DNA from: DATBFU01 sp035498405
Lineage (GTDB): Bacteria; Acidobacteriota; Thermoanaerobaculia; UBA5066; Gp7-AA6
Direction: 5' to 3'
DNA length: 64,000 bases
Assembly (NCBI GenBank): GCA_035498405.1
Contig: DATKAE010000003.1
Span: 1-64,000 of the forward strand
The translations under genes and the position numbers were made by a program. Within the stretch, counting starts at the first letter, position 1; each line of letters starts with the position of its first letter. The notes beneath the pieces are model-generated. The model saw only the letters and a list, made by a program, of their open reading frames with translations, made no database searches and had not been told where the DNA came from. Below, piece by piece: positions 43,245 to 51,765 of the stretch.

Positions 43245-44384
43245 ATGCTCCTTCCGCCCCTCTACGCCATCACCGACCGGACCGTTTCCGGCCTCGACGA
43301 CGTCTCCGAGATCGCCGTGCGGCTCTTTCGCGTCGGCGTCCGGTGCGTCCAGGTCCGAGAAAAGACGATGCCGGACCGGGACCTGCTCGGCGCGGTGGAG
43401 GCGGTGAGAGGCCTGGCGCCGGCGGACTCTGCGGTTCTCGTCAACGACCGCGTGGACATCGCCCGGGTGGCGGGAGTCGGGGTTCACCTCGGTCAAGAAG
43501 ACCTTCCCGCCGCGGAGGCGCGTCGGCTCCTGCCGGAGGCCCTGATCGGTGTTTCGACACACGACCTGGAGGCCGCCGGGCGCGCCTTCCTCGATCCGGC
43601 GCCGGACTACGTCGCGTTCGGACCGGTCTTCGAGAGCGGCACGAAGACCCTCCGGTCCGCCCGGGGAATCGAAGAGCTCTCGCGCGTTGCAGCGATCCGG
43701 ACCAAACCGCTCGTCGCCATCGGCGGCATCACGGCCGAGAACCTGGACGAGGTCTTCGAGGCGGGCGCCGACGCGGTGGCGATGGTCGGAGGACTTCTCG
43801 GCGCGGGGGCGCTCGAGTCGAATGCGCGCCGGGTGCTCGATCGCATACGGATCCGCCGCCCACCGGGACGCATCTACCTGGTGGGCTTCATGGGCTGCGG
43901 CAAGACCGCGATCGGACGGCGGCTCGCGGCCAGGCTGGCAGTCCCCTTCGTGGACGTGGACGCCGAGATCGAGCGCACGTCGGGAAGGACGGTCCGGGCT
44001 CTCTTCGAGGAGTCGGGAGAACCCGCATTTCGCGAGCGCGAAGCCGTCTTCCTGGCCGGCACGGAATCGCTCGCGGACGCCGTTGTCGCGACCGGCGGCG
44101 GGGCGTACGTCCCCGAGGCAAATCGCAGGCAAATGCTTCGGCTGGGGCGGGTCGTCTTCCTGGACGTGCCGTTTCCGGTCCTGCGCGAGAGGCTCCGAGA
44201 AAAGACGGACCGTCCTCTGTTCCAGTCCGTCGAGCAAGCAGCGCGCCTCTTCGCAGAGCGGGATCCCTTCTATAGAATGGGAAGCCTTCGCGTGACACTC
44301 CAAGGCAACGAGACGCTGGACGAGGCTGCCGACCGCGTGCTGTGCGCGCTGGAAAGCCCTTCCCTCGCCGCGTCTTCCGGCTGA
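43245..44384 (+). CDS. Fusion of thiamine phosphate synthase (ThiE) and shikimate kinase (AroK)
   Basis: 379 residues. Residues 1-205 are a complete ThiE TIM barrel: VQVREK (about 33-38), VNDRVDIARVAGVGVHLGQEDLP, IGVSTHDLEAA, DYVAFGPVFESGTK and AIGGITAENLDEVFEAGADAVAMVGG. Residues 206-379 are a complete shikimate kinase: YLVGFMGCGKTAIGRRLA with Walker A at 214-221, VDVDAEIER, FREREAVFL, VATGGGAYV and the lid region REKTDRPLFQS. The junction is tight, with 8-10 basic residues (RIRIRRPPGR), so both parts keep full length. The two activities belong to unrelated pathways, thiamine and aromatic amino acid synthesis. No TPP riboswitch motif is seen in the 75-bp gap upstream. Confidence 0.93.
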   Translation: MLLPPLYAITDRTVSGLDDVSEIAVRLFRVGVRCVQVREKTMPDRDLLGAVEAVRGLAPADSAVLVNDRVDIARVAGVGVHLGQEDLPAAEARRLLPEALIGVSTHDLEAAGRAFLDPAPDYVAFGPVFESGTKTLRSARGIEELSRVAAIRTKPLVAIGGITAENLDEVFEAGADAVAMVGGLLGAGALESNARRVLDRIRIRRPPGRIYLVGFMGCGKTAIGRRLAARLAVPFVDVDAEIERTSGRTVRALFEESGEPAFREREAVFLAGTESLADAVVATGGGAYVPEANRRQMLRLGRVVFLDVPFPVLRERLREKTDRPLFQSVEQAARLFAERDPFYRMGSLRVTLQGNETLDEAADRVLCALESPSLAASSG

Positions 44385-44397
44385 GGTCCCGATCGCC

Positions 44398-45141
44398 TTG
44401 CGCTACCTCATTCTCTCGGACCTCCACTCCAACGGCGAAGCGCTCTCTGCGGTCCTATCGCGCGTGCGGAGGCGGGCCTACGACTGCGTCGTCGTGCTCG
44501 GCGACTTCGTCGGCTACGGAGCCGATCCGAACGACGTGATCGAGCGGGTGAGAAGGTTGCGCCGCCGCAAGGTGATGGTGCGCGGGAACCACGACCGCGT
44601 GGCGTCGGGTCTCGACACGGGAGGGATCTTCAATCCGGTGGCCCTCTTGGCCGCCCGCTGGACCACGCAGATGCTCACCGCGGACAGCCGACAATTTCTC
44701 GTCGAGCTTCCGGTCGGGCCGATCGAAGTCGATGGCCGATTCGTCATCTGTCACGGCTCGCCGCTCGACGAGGACGCCTACATCTTCTCCGACAGCGATG
44801 CGGCGTGGAACTTCCGCAGCCTCGGACACGACCTCTGCTTCTTCGGCCACAGCCACATTCCGTCGGTGTTCACGCTCGAGCCCGACGGCATTCGCGTGGA
44901 CGTCGTGCGCGGACGCCGACAGCGCTGGAAGCTCCAGCCGGGACGCCGTTACCTGATCAACCCCGGCTCCGTGGGCCAGCCCCGAGACCGAAACGTCGCC
45001 GCGGCCTTTGCGGTCTACGATGCGGATAAGGGCGTGGTCGAGTTCGAGCGCGTGGCCTACGACATCGCCGCGGCGCGCGAGAAGATTCTGCGGGCGGGCC
45101 TGCCGGGCGCCCTCGGAGATCGGCTCCTGATCGGCGCGTAG
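44398..45141 (+). CDS. Metallophosphoesterase of the YfcE/MJ0936 type
   Basis: 247 residues from TTG 44398, 13 bp after the thiE-aroK fusion. The five calcineurin-type metal motifs appear in order: ILSDLHSNGEAL, VVLGDFVGYGADP, VRGNHDRVASG, FVICHGSP and FFGHSHIPSVF, then INPGSVGQPRDR, typical of the YfcE/MJ0936 diadenosine or phosphodiesterase-like group. No signal or membrane helix, so it is cytoplasmic. Substrate unknown; the family cleaves phosphodiesters with Mn or Ni. Likely co-transcribed with the fusion gene. Confidence 0.9.
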   Translation: MRYLILSDLHSNGEALSAVLSRVRRRAYDCVVVLGDFVGYGADPNDVIERVRRLRRRKVMVRGNHDRVASGLDTGGIFNPVALLAARWTTQMLTADSRQFLVELPVGPIEVDGRFVICHGSPLDEDAYIFSDSDAAWNFRSLGHDLCFFGHSHIPSVFTLEPDGIRVDVVRGRRQRWKLQPGRRYLINPGSVGQPRDRNVAAAFAVYDADKGVVEFERVAYDIAAAREKILRAGLPGALGDRLLIGA

Positions 45142-45159
45142 ACGGGTCCCAATCCTTCG

Positions 45160-45165
45160 TATAAT
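45160..45165 (+). promoter_or_regulatory. Perfect -10 hexamer before the HEAT-cyclophilin gene
   Basis: TATAAT stands 44 bp before ATG 45210, in the 68-bp gap after the phosphoesterase. I found no matching -35 at 16-18 bp, so it may depend on an activator or an unusual sigma factor. Confidence 0.3.
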
Positions 45166-45209
45166 CCCGCCGATTTCTCTCGAAACCACCGGAACGCGAC
45201 GGAGGGCGC

Positions 45210-47261
45210 ATGCGTTCGAGGAGCGGAGTGCGAAGACTTCTCCCGGTCGTGACTGTTCTGCTCGGCCTCCAGGGCTGCGCGGGGACCGCGCCCCCGCCGG
45301 TGCCCTCCTCCCGGCCGCCGGCGACGCCCGCCGCGAGTTTCGCGTCGGCCGGGGACGCGCGGGCGCAGCTGATGCAGCTGGAAGACCGTCGGGCCTTCGA
45401 CGACTCGATCCTCGGCGGGGCCGCGAAGTTTGCGGACCCCGCCGTGCGGGTGCAGGCTGCTCTGGCGGTCGGTCGGATCGGAGACGATCGAGGTATCGAT
45501 ATCGTTCAGCCGATGCTCTCGGACAAGGCTCCGGACGTGCGGGCGGCCGCGGTATTTGCCTGTCAGCTGCTGGGCGCCGGGTCGGCCACCCCAGACCTCA
45601 TCTCGCTCCTCTCCGACGCCGATCCGCGCGTTGCCTCGAGCGCCGCGATGGCGATCGGCGCGCTCGGAAGGGGCGATGGGCAGGATGCCTTGATCGCGAG
45701 GATCCCCAAGGCCGCCGCGCCGCAACCGCGGGCCGCGATGCTGCTGTCGCTCTGGCACTTCGCCGATGAGGCCTCCAATGCCGCGGCGACTCCCTACGCC
45801 TCCGATCCCGACCGCGAGGTGCGCTTCGCCGCCCTCTACGCCCTCTCCCGAAAGCCGATCCAGAGCTCCCGCGCAACCCTCACGGCGGCCCTCTCCGACT
45901 CGGACGCGGACGCGGCCGCCGGGGCTGCCCGAGCCCTCGGAATCCTGGGCCAAAGCGCCTCCGTAGAGCCTCTGGCCGCGGCCCTCGACAGCGGAAAGCC
46001 GCACCTGGTCACGAGCAGCCTGAATGCGCTCGAGGCGATCCTGGAGAAGAATCCCGGCACGGGGCTTTCGGCGGATCGCCGCGCGCGCGTCATCGCGCTT
46101 GCCGGGGACGCGAATCCGAACGTGGCGATTCCGGCGCTCGTCCTGCTGCGTCAGTTCATGGGCTCCGACCGGGAAGCGTTGCAGCGCGTCTGGTCGATCG
46201 CGACGACGGGCCAGGGCCGCCGGCGCCAGGTCGCCCTTCTCTCCGCCGTGGCCGTGCTGCGCGAGCGGGCCAAGAGCGCGCTCGAGCCGGCGATCGAGTC
46301 TCCGGACGCGCCGCTGCGGGCCGCGGCGGCGGAGAGTCTCGCCCATCTGTCGAGCGCGCAGGCGGCGCCCTATCGCGCAAGGCTCGTCGCGGACTCGACC
46401 GCCTTGGTGCGCATCTCGGTTCTCGCGGGGCTGCGCACGGCCGAGCTCGTCCGGGACAACCGCACGCTGGTCGACGCGGCTCTGGCGGACCCCGACTCCG
46501 GTGTTCGAGCGGCGGCGATCGAGGCACTCGCGCTGGCGAACGACGCGACGATCCTGCCCCAGCTGCTGCAGGCCGTCCAGAAGTCCGCGGGGGACGAGGC
46601 TCCGGACGTCGCGATCGCCGCCATCGCGGCGGCGGAGAAGCTGCGGTCCGTGCCGGAGGCACGGGCAATCGTGGAGGCCGCGTACCATCTTCCCAAGACG
46701 CTGACCCGCCGGCTGGCGCGGCGGTCTCTGGTGGAAGTGTTCCGGGCCGATCGCACGGCCTACCCGGATCCCGAGTACAAGATCGCCCGAACGGCGGCCG
46801 ATTACACCGCGATCCTCGCCGAGGCGGGAAAGTCGTGGAAGGCGGATGTCGAGACGGCGCGGGGCACCTTCACGGTGCGACTCGCGGGGGACGCGGCGCC
46901 GATGACCGTCTTGAACTTCGTGGATCTCGCTCGCAAGTCCTTCTTCAACGGCGTGGCAATCCACCGAGTCGTGCCGGACTTCGTCGTCCAGGACGGCGAC
47001 CCGACCGGAACGGGCAACGGCGGGCCGGGCTACGAGATCCGCGACGAGAACAACACGCTCCCCTACGTGACGGGGACGGTGGGAATGGCGCTGGCCGGTC
47101 CCGATACCGGCGGCAGTCAGTGGTTCGTCACGGACTCGCCGCAGCCGCACCTGGACGCCATCTACACGGCGTTCGGGCAGGTCGTGGCCGGCCAGGACGT
47201 GGTCGAGAGGATCGAGCAGTGGGACCGGATCACCCGCGTGACGGTGTCCGAGGCTCCCTGA
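45210..47261 (+). CDS. Lipoprotein with HEAT repeats and a cyclophilin-type prolyl isomerase domain
   Basis: 683 residues; GGAGGG precedes ATG 45210. Lipobox LQGC with Cys23, then a Pro-rich linker. Residues about 60-530 are tandem HEAT-like helical pairs (VQAALAVGRIGDDRGIDIVQP, VRAAAVFACQLLGAGSATPDLI, AAGAARALGILGQSASVEPLA). Residues about 545-683 are a cyclophilin: TVLNFVDLARKSFFNGVAIHRVVPDFVVQDGDP with the catalytic arginine, GSQWFVTDSPQPHLD and YTAFGQVVAGQDVVERI. A prolyl isomerase tethered to a repeat platform and anchored to the membrane would suit folding of outer membrane or secreted proteins in the periplasm. The two parts are joined with no gap, so it is a true fusion. Confidence 0.9.
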   Translation: MRSRSGVRRLLPVVTVLLGLQGCAGTAPPPVPSSRPPATPAASFASAGDARAQLMQLEDRRAFDDSILGGAAKFADPAVRVQAALAVGRIGDDRGIDIVQPMLSDKAPDVRAAAVFACQLLGAGSATPDLISLLSDADPRVASSAAMAIGALGRGDGQDALIARIPKAAAPQPRAAMLLSLWHFADEASNAAATPYASDPDREVRFAALYALSRKPIQSSRATLTAALSDSDADAAAGAARALGILGQSASVEPLAAALDSGKPHLVTSSLNALEAILEKNPGTGLSADRRARVIALAGDANPNVAIPALVLLRQFMGSDREALQRVWSIATTGQGRRRQVALLSAVAVLRERAKSALEPAIESPDAPLRAAAAESLAHLSSAQAAPYRARLVADSTALVRISVLAGLRTAELVRDNRTLVDAALADPDSGVRAAAIEALALANDATILPQLLQAVQKSAGDEAPDVAIAAIAAAEKLRSVPEARAIVEAAYHLPKTLTRRLARRSLVEVFRADRTAYPDPEYKIARTAADYTAILAEAGKSWKADVETARGTFTVRLAGDAAPMTVLNFVDLARKSFFNGVAIHRVVPDFVVQDGDPTGTGNGGPGYEIRDENNTLPYVTGTVGMALAGPDTGGSQWFVTDSPQPHLDAIYTAFGQVVAGQDVVERIEQWDRITRVTVSEAP

Positions 47262-47292
47262 CGAGTCGGATGGCGACGCTCCCGTGTACGCG

Positions 47293-47448
47293 ATGGCCCG
47301 TGCCTTGCAGCTTGCCGGGCTCGTCGTGACCGGCGTTGGGCTCTGGAATGGCTTGCTCGGCGGGAACGTGCGCGGAGAGCTCGTCTTTCTGGGGGTGGGC
47401 GCCGCGCTCTTCTTCTCCGGACGGTGGCTCCAAAGCAGGTCCGGGTGA
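47293..47448 (+). CDS. 51-residue membrane protein of unknown function
   Basis: Two hydrophobic helices separated by a short loop: ALQLAGLVVTGVGLWNGLL, then GNVRGELVFLGVGAALFFSGRWLQ, ending in SRSG. The charged pattern (RGEL between the helices, R-x-LQ after the second) is familiar from short membrane proteins of many Gram-negative genomes. ATG 47293 or GTG 47284 could start it; neither has a strong ribosome site. The stop TGA at 47446-47448 overlaps the GTG start of the dehydrogenase. No function is known to me. Confidence 0.7.
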   Translation: MARALQLAGLVVTGVGLWNGLLGGNVRGELVFLGVGAALFFSGRWLQSRSG

Positions 47449-48431
47449 AACCGATCGTGGTCGCGACGCGCGAGCTGCCGGAGCCGTCGCTCTCGACGCT
47501 GACTCCCGACTTCGAGCTGCGCGTGCTGGGCTACGCCCCGTCCGAGCTCGAGCTCGCGGCCGAGGTGGCCGAGGCGGAAGCCTTGATCACGCTGGTCTCC
47601 GACCCGGTCACGTCGCGTGTCATCGCCGCGGCCCCGCGTCTCAAGGTGATCGCGAACTATGCGGTCGGCCTGGACAACGTCGACCGGGCCGCAGCCGCCC
47701 TCCGGGGAATCTTCGTGACTCACACGCCGGGCGTGCTCACCGAAGCGACGGCGGATCTGACGATGGCGCTCCTGTTGGCCCTGACGCGCCGGGTGGTCGA
47801 AGGGGATCGGATGGTGCGCTCGGGCCGGTTCGCCGGGTGGGCGCCGGACCTGCTTCTGGGAACGGAGCTGAAGGGCAAGGTGCTGGGGATCCTGGGTCCC
47901 GGACGGATCGGCCGAGCCGTCGCGCGCCGGGCGCGGGCGTTCGGGATGACCGTGATCGCGACGGGCCGCTCCGCGCGGGACGACCAGGACCCCGACGACC
48001 CGCCGCGAGTCTCCTTCGAGGAGCTTCTGCGTCGCGCCGACGTGATCTCGGTCCATGCTCCGTTGACCGAGCAGACGCGGGGTCTCTTCGGCCGCGAGAC
48101 GATTGCCCGAATGAAGCCCGGAAGCTGCCTGCTCAATACGTCCCGCGGCCCGATCGTGGTCGAGAGCGCCCTGGCCGAGGCGGTCTCGACGGGCCAGCTT
48201 TCCGGGGCGGGCCTGGACGTGTATGAGAATGAGCCGGGCATCACGCCGGCCCTGCTCGACCTGGATCGAGTCGTGCTGATGCCCCACGCCGGCAGTGCGA
48301 CCATCGAGACCCGGCGTGAGATGGCTCGCATGGTGGTCGAGGACGTCCGACGCGTGCTGTCGGGGGGCAAGCCGCTGTGGGCGGCGCCTCCCGCGGGCGC
48401 CGAACGCGAACGGTCGGGGGAGGAGGGATGA
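47445..48431 (+). CDS. D-2-hydroxyacid dehydrogenase (glyoxylate/hydroxypyruvate reductase type)
   Basis: 328 residues from GTG 47445, which overlaps the stop of the preceding 51-codon gene; GTG 47424 would add seven residues inside that gene. NAD(P) loop GILGPGRIGRAVARR, catalytic arginine in LNTSRGPIVVES, glutamate in GLDVYENEP and histidine in LMPHAGSATIETR. The substrate strand (ANYAVGLDNVD, HTPGVLTEATADLTMALLLAL) fits GhrB/hydroxypyruvate reductases. It reduces 2-oxo acids such as glyoxylate in the cytoplasm; the exact substrate is open. The DciA-like gene starts within its stop codon. Confidence 0.92.
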   Translation: MKPIVVATRELPEPSLSTLTPDFELRVLGYAPSELELAAEVAEAEALITLVSDPVTSRVIAAAPRLKVIANYAVGLDNVDRAAAALRGIFVTHTPGVLTEATADLTMALLLALTRRVVEGDRMVRSGRFAGWAPDLLLGTELKGKVLGILGPGRIGRAVARRARAFGMTVIATGRSARDDQDPDDPPRVSFEELLRRADVISVHAPLTEQTRGLFGRETIARMKPGSCLLNTSRGPIVVESALAEAVSTGQLSGAGLDVYENEPGITPALLDLDRVVLMPHAGSATIETRREMARMVVEDVRRVLSGGKPLWAAPPAGAERERSGEEG

Positions 48432-48718
48432 GGAAGCCGGAAGCCGGGTTCACGCGTCTCGACTCCGCGGCTGACGGACTGCTCCGCAGACTGGCCAAGG
48501 GGGAGACCGCACTGGTCTGGCTTCAGGCGCGCTGGGGGCGCATCGTCGGAGAGCCTCTCTCACGCAAGATCGAGCCGAGAGAACTTTCCGGCCGCCGCCT
48601 CACCGTGGCGCTCCTCGACCCGGGTTGGAAGAAGGCCGTCGTCGCCTTGCTCCCGGAGCTCGAGGCCAAGCTCGCGAGGGAGATGCCGGAGATCGCGCCG
48701 CGGATCACGTTGCGATAG
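48428..48718 (+). CDS. DUF721/DciA-like protein
   Basis: 96 residues from ATG 48428, which follows GGGGGAGGAGGG and overlaps the preceding stop (ATGA). The sequence has the DUF721 pattern: a first helix (LDSAADGLLRRLAKGETALVWLQARWGRIVGEPLSRK), then strands (LSGRRLTVALLDPGWKKAV) and a closing helix (LPELEAKLAREM). DUF721 includes DciA, the helicase loader of many bacteria, but also shorter members without known role; this one is short and lacks the long C-terminal part. Its last 14 bp overlap the end of the convergent glycosyltransferase gene. Confidence 0.65.
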   Translation: MRKPEAGFTRLDSAADGLLRRLAKGETALVWLQARWGRIVGEPLSRKIEPRELSGRRLTVALLDPGWKKAVVALLPELEAKLAREMPEIAPRITLR

Positions 48719-50210
48719 TCGGGAGCTCGCGAGCGAGAACCACGAGTCTCACGCAAGCCGCGGCAAAGACGGCGCCCAGAGCCATGGCCAAAGGCGGCGG
48801 GTAGAGCCAAGGAGCGGCCCGCCAAGAGCCGGAGACAACTTGCCCGAGCGCGGCCGGCGACCAGCCGGCCGATGGCTGTCCCGCCCAGTGCGGCAGCAGG
48901 AGCCCAAGGGTGCCGGCTGCGTCCACCAGAACCAACAGGCCGAGTAGAAGCCCGGTCGCCAGGGCTGTTCGGCGTGCCGGGATCGCGGCGCACAAAAGAG
49001 CAGATGCGGCGCAGACCTCGATCGGCCGTAAGACGTCGAAATACCACCCCTCGGAGCCGGCGAGCGGCGGTTTGGCGACCAAGATCCCCGCCGCTGCCGC
49101 CGAAAGGACGTGGAACACCATCGCGCCGATGAAGAACACGGCGAGGGAACCGAGGGGGAGCCAGCGAGAGCCGCCGGGCGGCTTGGTGCCGCGCCATCGG
49201 GCGGCGAGGAGGCCGGCCAATCCGAGGACCAGAAGCGCCACGAGCGCCCCCCGATAGACAGAGGCGGCCGGCAGGAGAAACTCCCACCCTCCCGCCCAGA
49301 GATGCATGCGGGCCCATTGACCAAGAACGGAGGGGACGTCGAGCGGGCGCCACTGCGCCAGGACCGCCGATAGACCGGGGTGAAGCGGGAGGATGTTGTA
49401 GGTAATTCCCGACCAGACGCCCGAGGCGGCCGTGTTCCACAGGAGCAGCGGTGCAATCAACGCGGCGGGCAGCGCCCCGGCCCCAATCAGGTACTCGATC
49501 CGCCGGCCGTCACGCCGCCGGCGCGCGAGCAGGGCGGCGACGATGGCCGCGGGCAGCAGAGGGAGCAATGTCATTTTCGTCCAGGCACCGGCGGCGACGA
49601 GAAAGCCGAGGACGAGAAAGCGCCGTCGAGAGGGTCGCCGCGCCGCCAACACGAGTTGACCGGCGGCCGCAGCCAGGATCGGCCAGGCGAGGGCGTCGTT
49701 GGTGATCCGGTCGGCGAAGAAAAGGGTATTGGGCAGGAGGGCCGCGAGCGGCAGTGCAAAGAAAAGTCCCCGCCGTGGCAGAAGGAGACGCCCGAGGCGG
49801 GCGGTGAGGGGGACCAGAAACGAGGCGACGAGAACACAAAAGAGACGGACACCGACGACGAAGGAGGGGAGGCTCGCGGTGCGCATCAGCCAGGCGAAGG
49901 GCGCCGCCGCGAAATAGAAGAGCGGAGGGTGCTGACGCTCGTAGTTGGTCCGGATGTACTGCACCGGCCCCGACATTCCGGAGCCGACTCGCGTCGCCTG
50001 GACTCGCGACGCCTCCTGCCACTCCGGCCCTTCCCGCCGCCAGCGATCGAAGGAAGGGGCGTGAGGAAGCCAGCTCGGCAAGAGCGGCGTCAAGCGCGCG
50101 TACTCCACGGGGAGACTCGGCTCGTCGAAAGCGGGAGGCCGGCCGTGCCGGGCGACGAAGGTCACGTAGGCCAGGTGGTACGGCTCGTCGAAGCCCTCCC
50201 AGACGGGCAT
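48705..50210 (-). CDS. GT-C type membrane glycosyltransferase (ArnT/PMT-like), start unresolved
   Basis: 501 residues from ATG 50210, with about ten further membrane helices and a loop holding the luminal acidic motif GFDEPYHLAYV that acts in the GT-C fold, then NYERQHPPLFYF. In this family the motif sits right behind the first membrane helix. That helix is present upstream of ATG 50210 in the same frame (AAVLAVWLAFLARGSLQVL, codons at about 50211-50268), and the frame stays open to 50453, but no ATG, GTG or TTG occurs in that stretch. So the true start is either non-canonical (a CTG lies at 50247-50249) or lost to an error. The enzyme would move a sugar from a polyprenyl phosphate carrier on the periplasmic side. 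Confidence 0.82.
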   Translation of the reverse strand: MPVWEGFDEPYHLAYVTFVARHGRPPAFDEPSLPVEYARLTPLLPSWLPHAPSFDRWRREGPEWQEASRVQATRVGSGMSGPVQYIRTNYERQHPPLFYFAAAPFAWLMRTASLPSFVVGVRLFCVLVASFLVPLTARLGRLLLPRRGLFFALPLAALLPNTLFFADRITNDALAWPILAAAAGQLVLAARRPSRRRFLVLGFLVAAGAWTKMTLLPLLPAAIVAALLARRRRDGRRIEYLIGAGALPAALIAPLLLWNTAASGVWSGITYNILPLHPGLSAVLAQWRPLDVPSVLGQWARMHLWAGGWEFLLPAASVYRGALVALLVLGLAGLLAARWRGTKPPGGSRWLPLGSLAVFFIGAMVFHVLSAAAAGILVAKPPLAGSEGWYFDVLRPIEVCAASALLCAAIPARRTALATGLLLGLLVLVDAAGTLGLLLPHWAGQPSAGWSPAALGQVVSGSWRAAPWLYPPPLAMALGAVFAAACVRLVVLARELPTIAT

Positions 50211-50376
50211 CGTGAGGACCTGGAGGGAGCCGCGCGCGAGGAAGGCCAGCCAGACGGCGAGGACGGCGGCGCGGCGGCTCGCGGCCGGGCCTCGGCCAAA
50301 CGGCCGACCAGCCGGCGAGAGGCCGCGCCTGCCGTGCGCGGAAGGGACGGGGCGGATCGGCGCGGAGATCCTTCCC

Positions 50377-51675
50377 CTACGCGTACAGCCCGCGCACCAT
50401 CGTGTCGTGGGCGACGCGCGAGATGCCGAGCATGTAGGCGGCGATCCGGAACGTCACCCCGTACTTCTCGGCCATGGTGGCGACGTCCCGGAACGACTGG
50501 ACCATGATGTCCTCCAGCCGCTCGTTGACTTCCTGTTCGCGCCAGAAGAAGCCGGCTCGGTCCTGCACCCACTCGAAGTAGGAGACCGTCACGCCTCCCG
50601 CGTTGGCCAGGATGTCCGGCACGACGAGGACGTCTTTCTGCCGCAAGGCCTCGTCGGCGCGCTGGGTCGTTGGTCCGTTGGCCCCCTCGACGATGATCTT
50701 GGCCTTGATGTTCGGCGCGTTCTTGGCGCGGATCTGGTTCTCGTTGGCTGCGGGAATCAGGATGTCGCAGTCGAGCTCGAGCAGGTCGGCGTTGGAGATC
50801 TTCTTGGGTCCGGTGTATCCGTCGAACGTGCGTTCCTTCTCGTAATGGGCGAGCAACTTCTTGATGTCCAGGCCGGCGGGGTCGAACACGCCGCCCGAGA
50901 TGTCCGAAACGGCGATGATCTTCGCTCCCGCCTCGCTGCACATGCGGGCGGCGATCGATCCGACGTTGCCGAAGCCTTGCACGGCGATGCGGCTGCCGGA
51001 GAGCTGGAAGCCCTTGAGCGGTGCCGCCTCGCGGCAGATCAGCATCAGGCCGCGCCCGGTGGCCTCGACGCGCCCCCGCGAGCCGCCGAGCGAGAGGGGC
51101 TTGCCCGTGACGACCGAGGTGACGGTGTGCCGGGCGTGCATGGAGTAGGTGTCCATGATCCAGGCCATGGTCTGCGGATTCGTGCCCATGTCCGGCGCGG
51201 GCACGTCTTTCTCGGGCCCGAACTGATCCATCAGCTCCGCGGTGTAGCGGCGGGTGATGCGCTCGATCTCCCCGCGAGAGAGAGACGCCGGGTCGCAGAT
51301 GACTCCGCCTTTGGCGCCTCCGAACGGGATGTTGACGACGGCGCACTTCCACGTCATCCAGGCGGCGAGCGCCCGGACCTCGTCGAGCGTCACGTTCCGG
51401 TCGTAGCGGATCCCGCCCTTGCCCGGTCCGCGGGCGATGTTGTGCAGGACGCGGTATCCGATGAAGACCTCGATACGGCCGTCGTCCATGACAACCGGGA
51501 TGGAAACCTTGGTCTCTCGCACCGGCTCGCGCAGCACCTTGTAGAGTCCCGGGTCGAGGCCAAGCTTCTGGGCAGCAAGGTCGAAGCGGGACATCATCTC
51601 TTCGAAGGGGCTGGCGGAGTCCACCCCCTGGGGCGGGGTGCCGATGGTTGGGAACAGCGGTTCGGCGATTTTCAT
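50377..51675 (-). CDS. gdhA: Glutamate dehydrogenase (Glu/Leu/Phe/Val dehydrogenase family)
   Basis: 432 residues. ATG 51675 follows GTGGAG on the minus strand; longer readings upstream make no family sense. The substrate site is visible: GPGKGGIRYDR, WMTWKCAVVNIPFGGAKGGV with the catalytic lysine, KDVPAPDMGTNPQTMAWIMD, then the nucleotide loop IAVQGFGNVGSIAARM and IIVEGANGPTT. It interconverts glutamate and 2-oxoglutarate with ammonia in the cytoplasm; family position and length resemble NAD-type catabolic enzymes (RocG/GudB). The cofactor cannot be told with certainty. It is divergent from the ECF sigma operon. Confidence 0.95.
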   Translation of the reverse strand: MKIAEPLFPTIGTPPQGVDSASPFEEMMSRFDLAAQKLGLDPGLYKVLREPVRETKVSIPVVMDDGRIEVFIGYRVLHNIARGPGKGGIRYDRNVTLDEVRALAAWMTWKCAVVNIPFGGAKGGVICDPASLSRGEIERITRRYTAELMDQFGPEKDVPAPDMGTNPQTMAWIMDTYSMHARHTVTSVVTGKPLSLGGSRGRVEATGRGLMLICREAAPLKGFQLSGSRIAVQGFGNVGSIAARMCSEAGAKIIAVSDISGGVFDPAGLDIKKLLAHYEKERTFDGYTGPKKISNADLLELDCDILIPAANENQIRAKNAPNIKAKIIVEGANGPTTQRADEALRQKDVLVVPDILANAGGVTVSYFEWVQDRAGFFWREQEVNERLEDIMVQSFRDVATMAEKYGVTFRIAAYMLGISRVAHDTMVRGLYA

Positions 51676-51765
51676 CTCCACGTGGGTCGCTCCTGCCGTC
51701 GGCCGGCGGTTAGAATGGCTGGGGAAGTCTAACTCATAGACCGGTGAGCGATTCCGGCCACAGGC

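Noticed and set aside
45057..48287. A 1076-codon minus-strand frame opposite the HEAT-cyclophilin and dehydrogenase genes
   Set aside because: Shadow of high third-position GC; the plus strand has complete domains.
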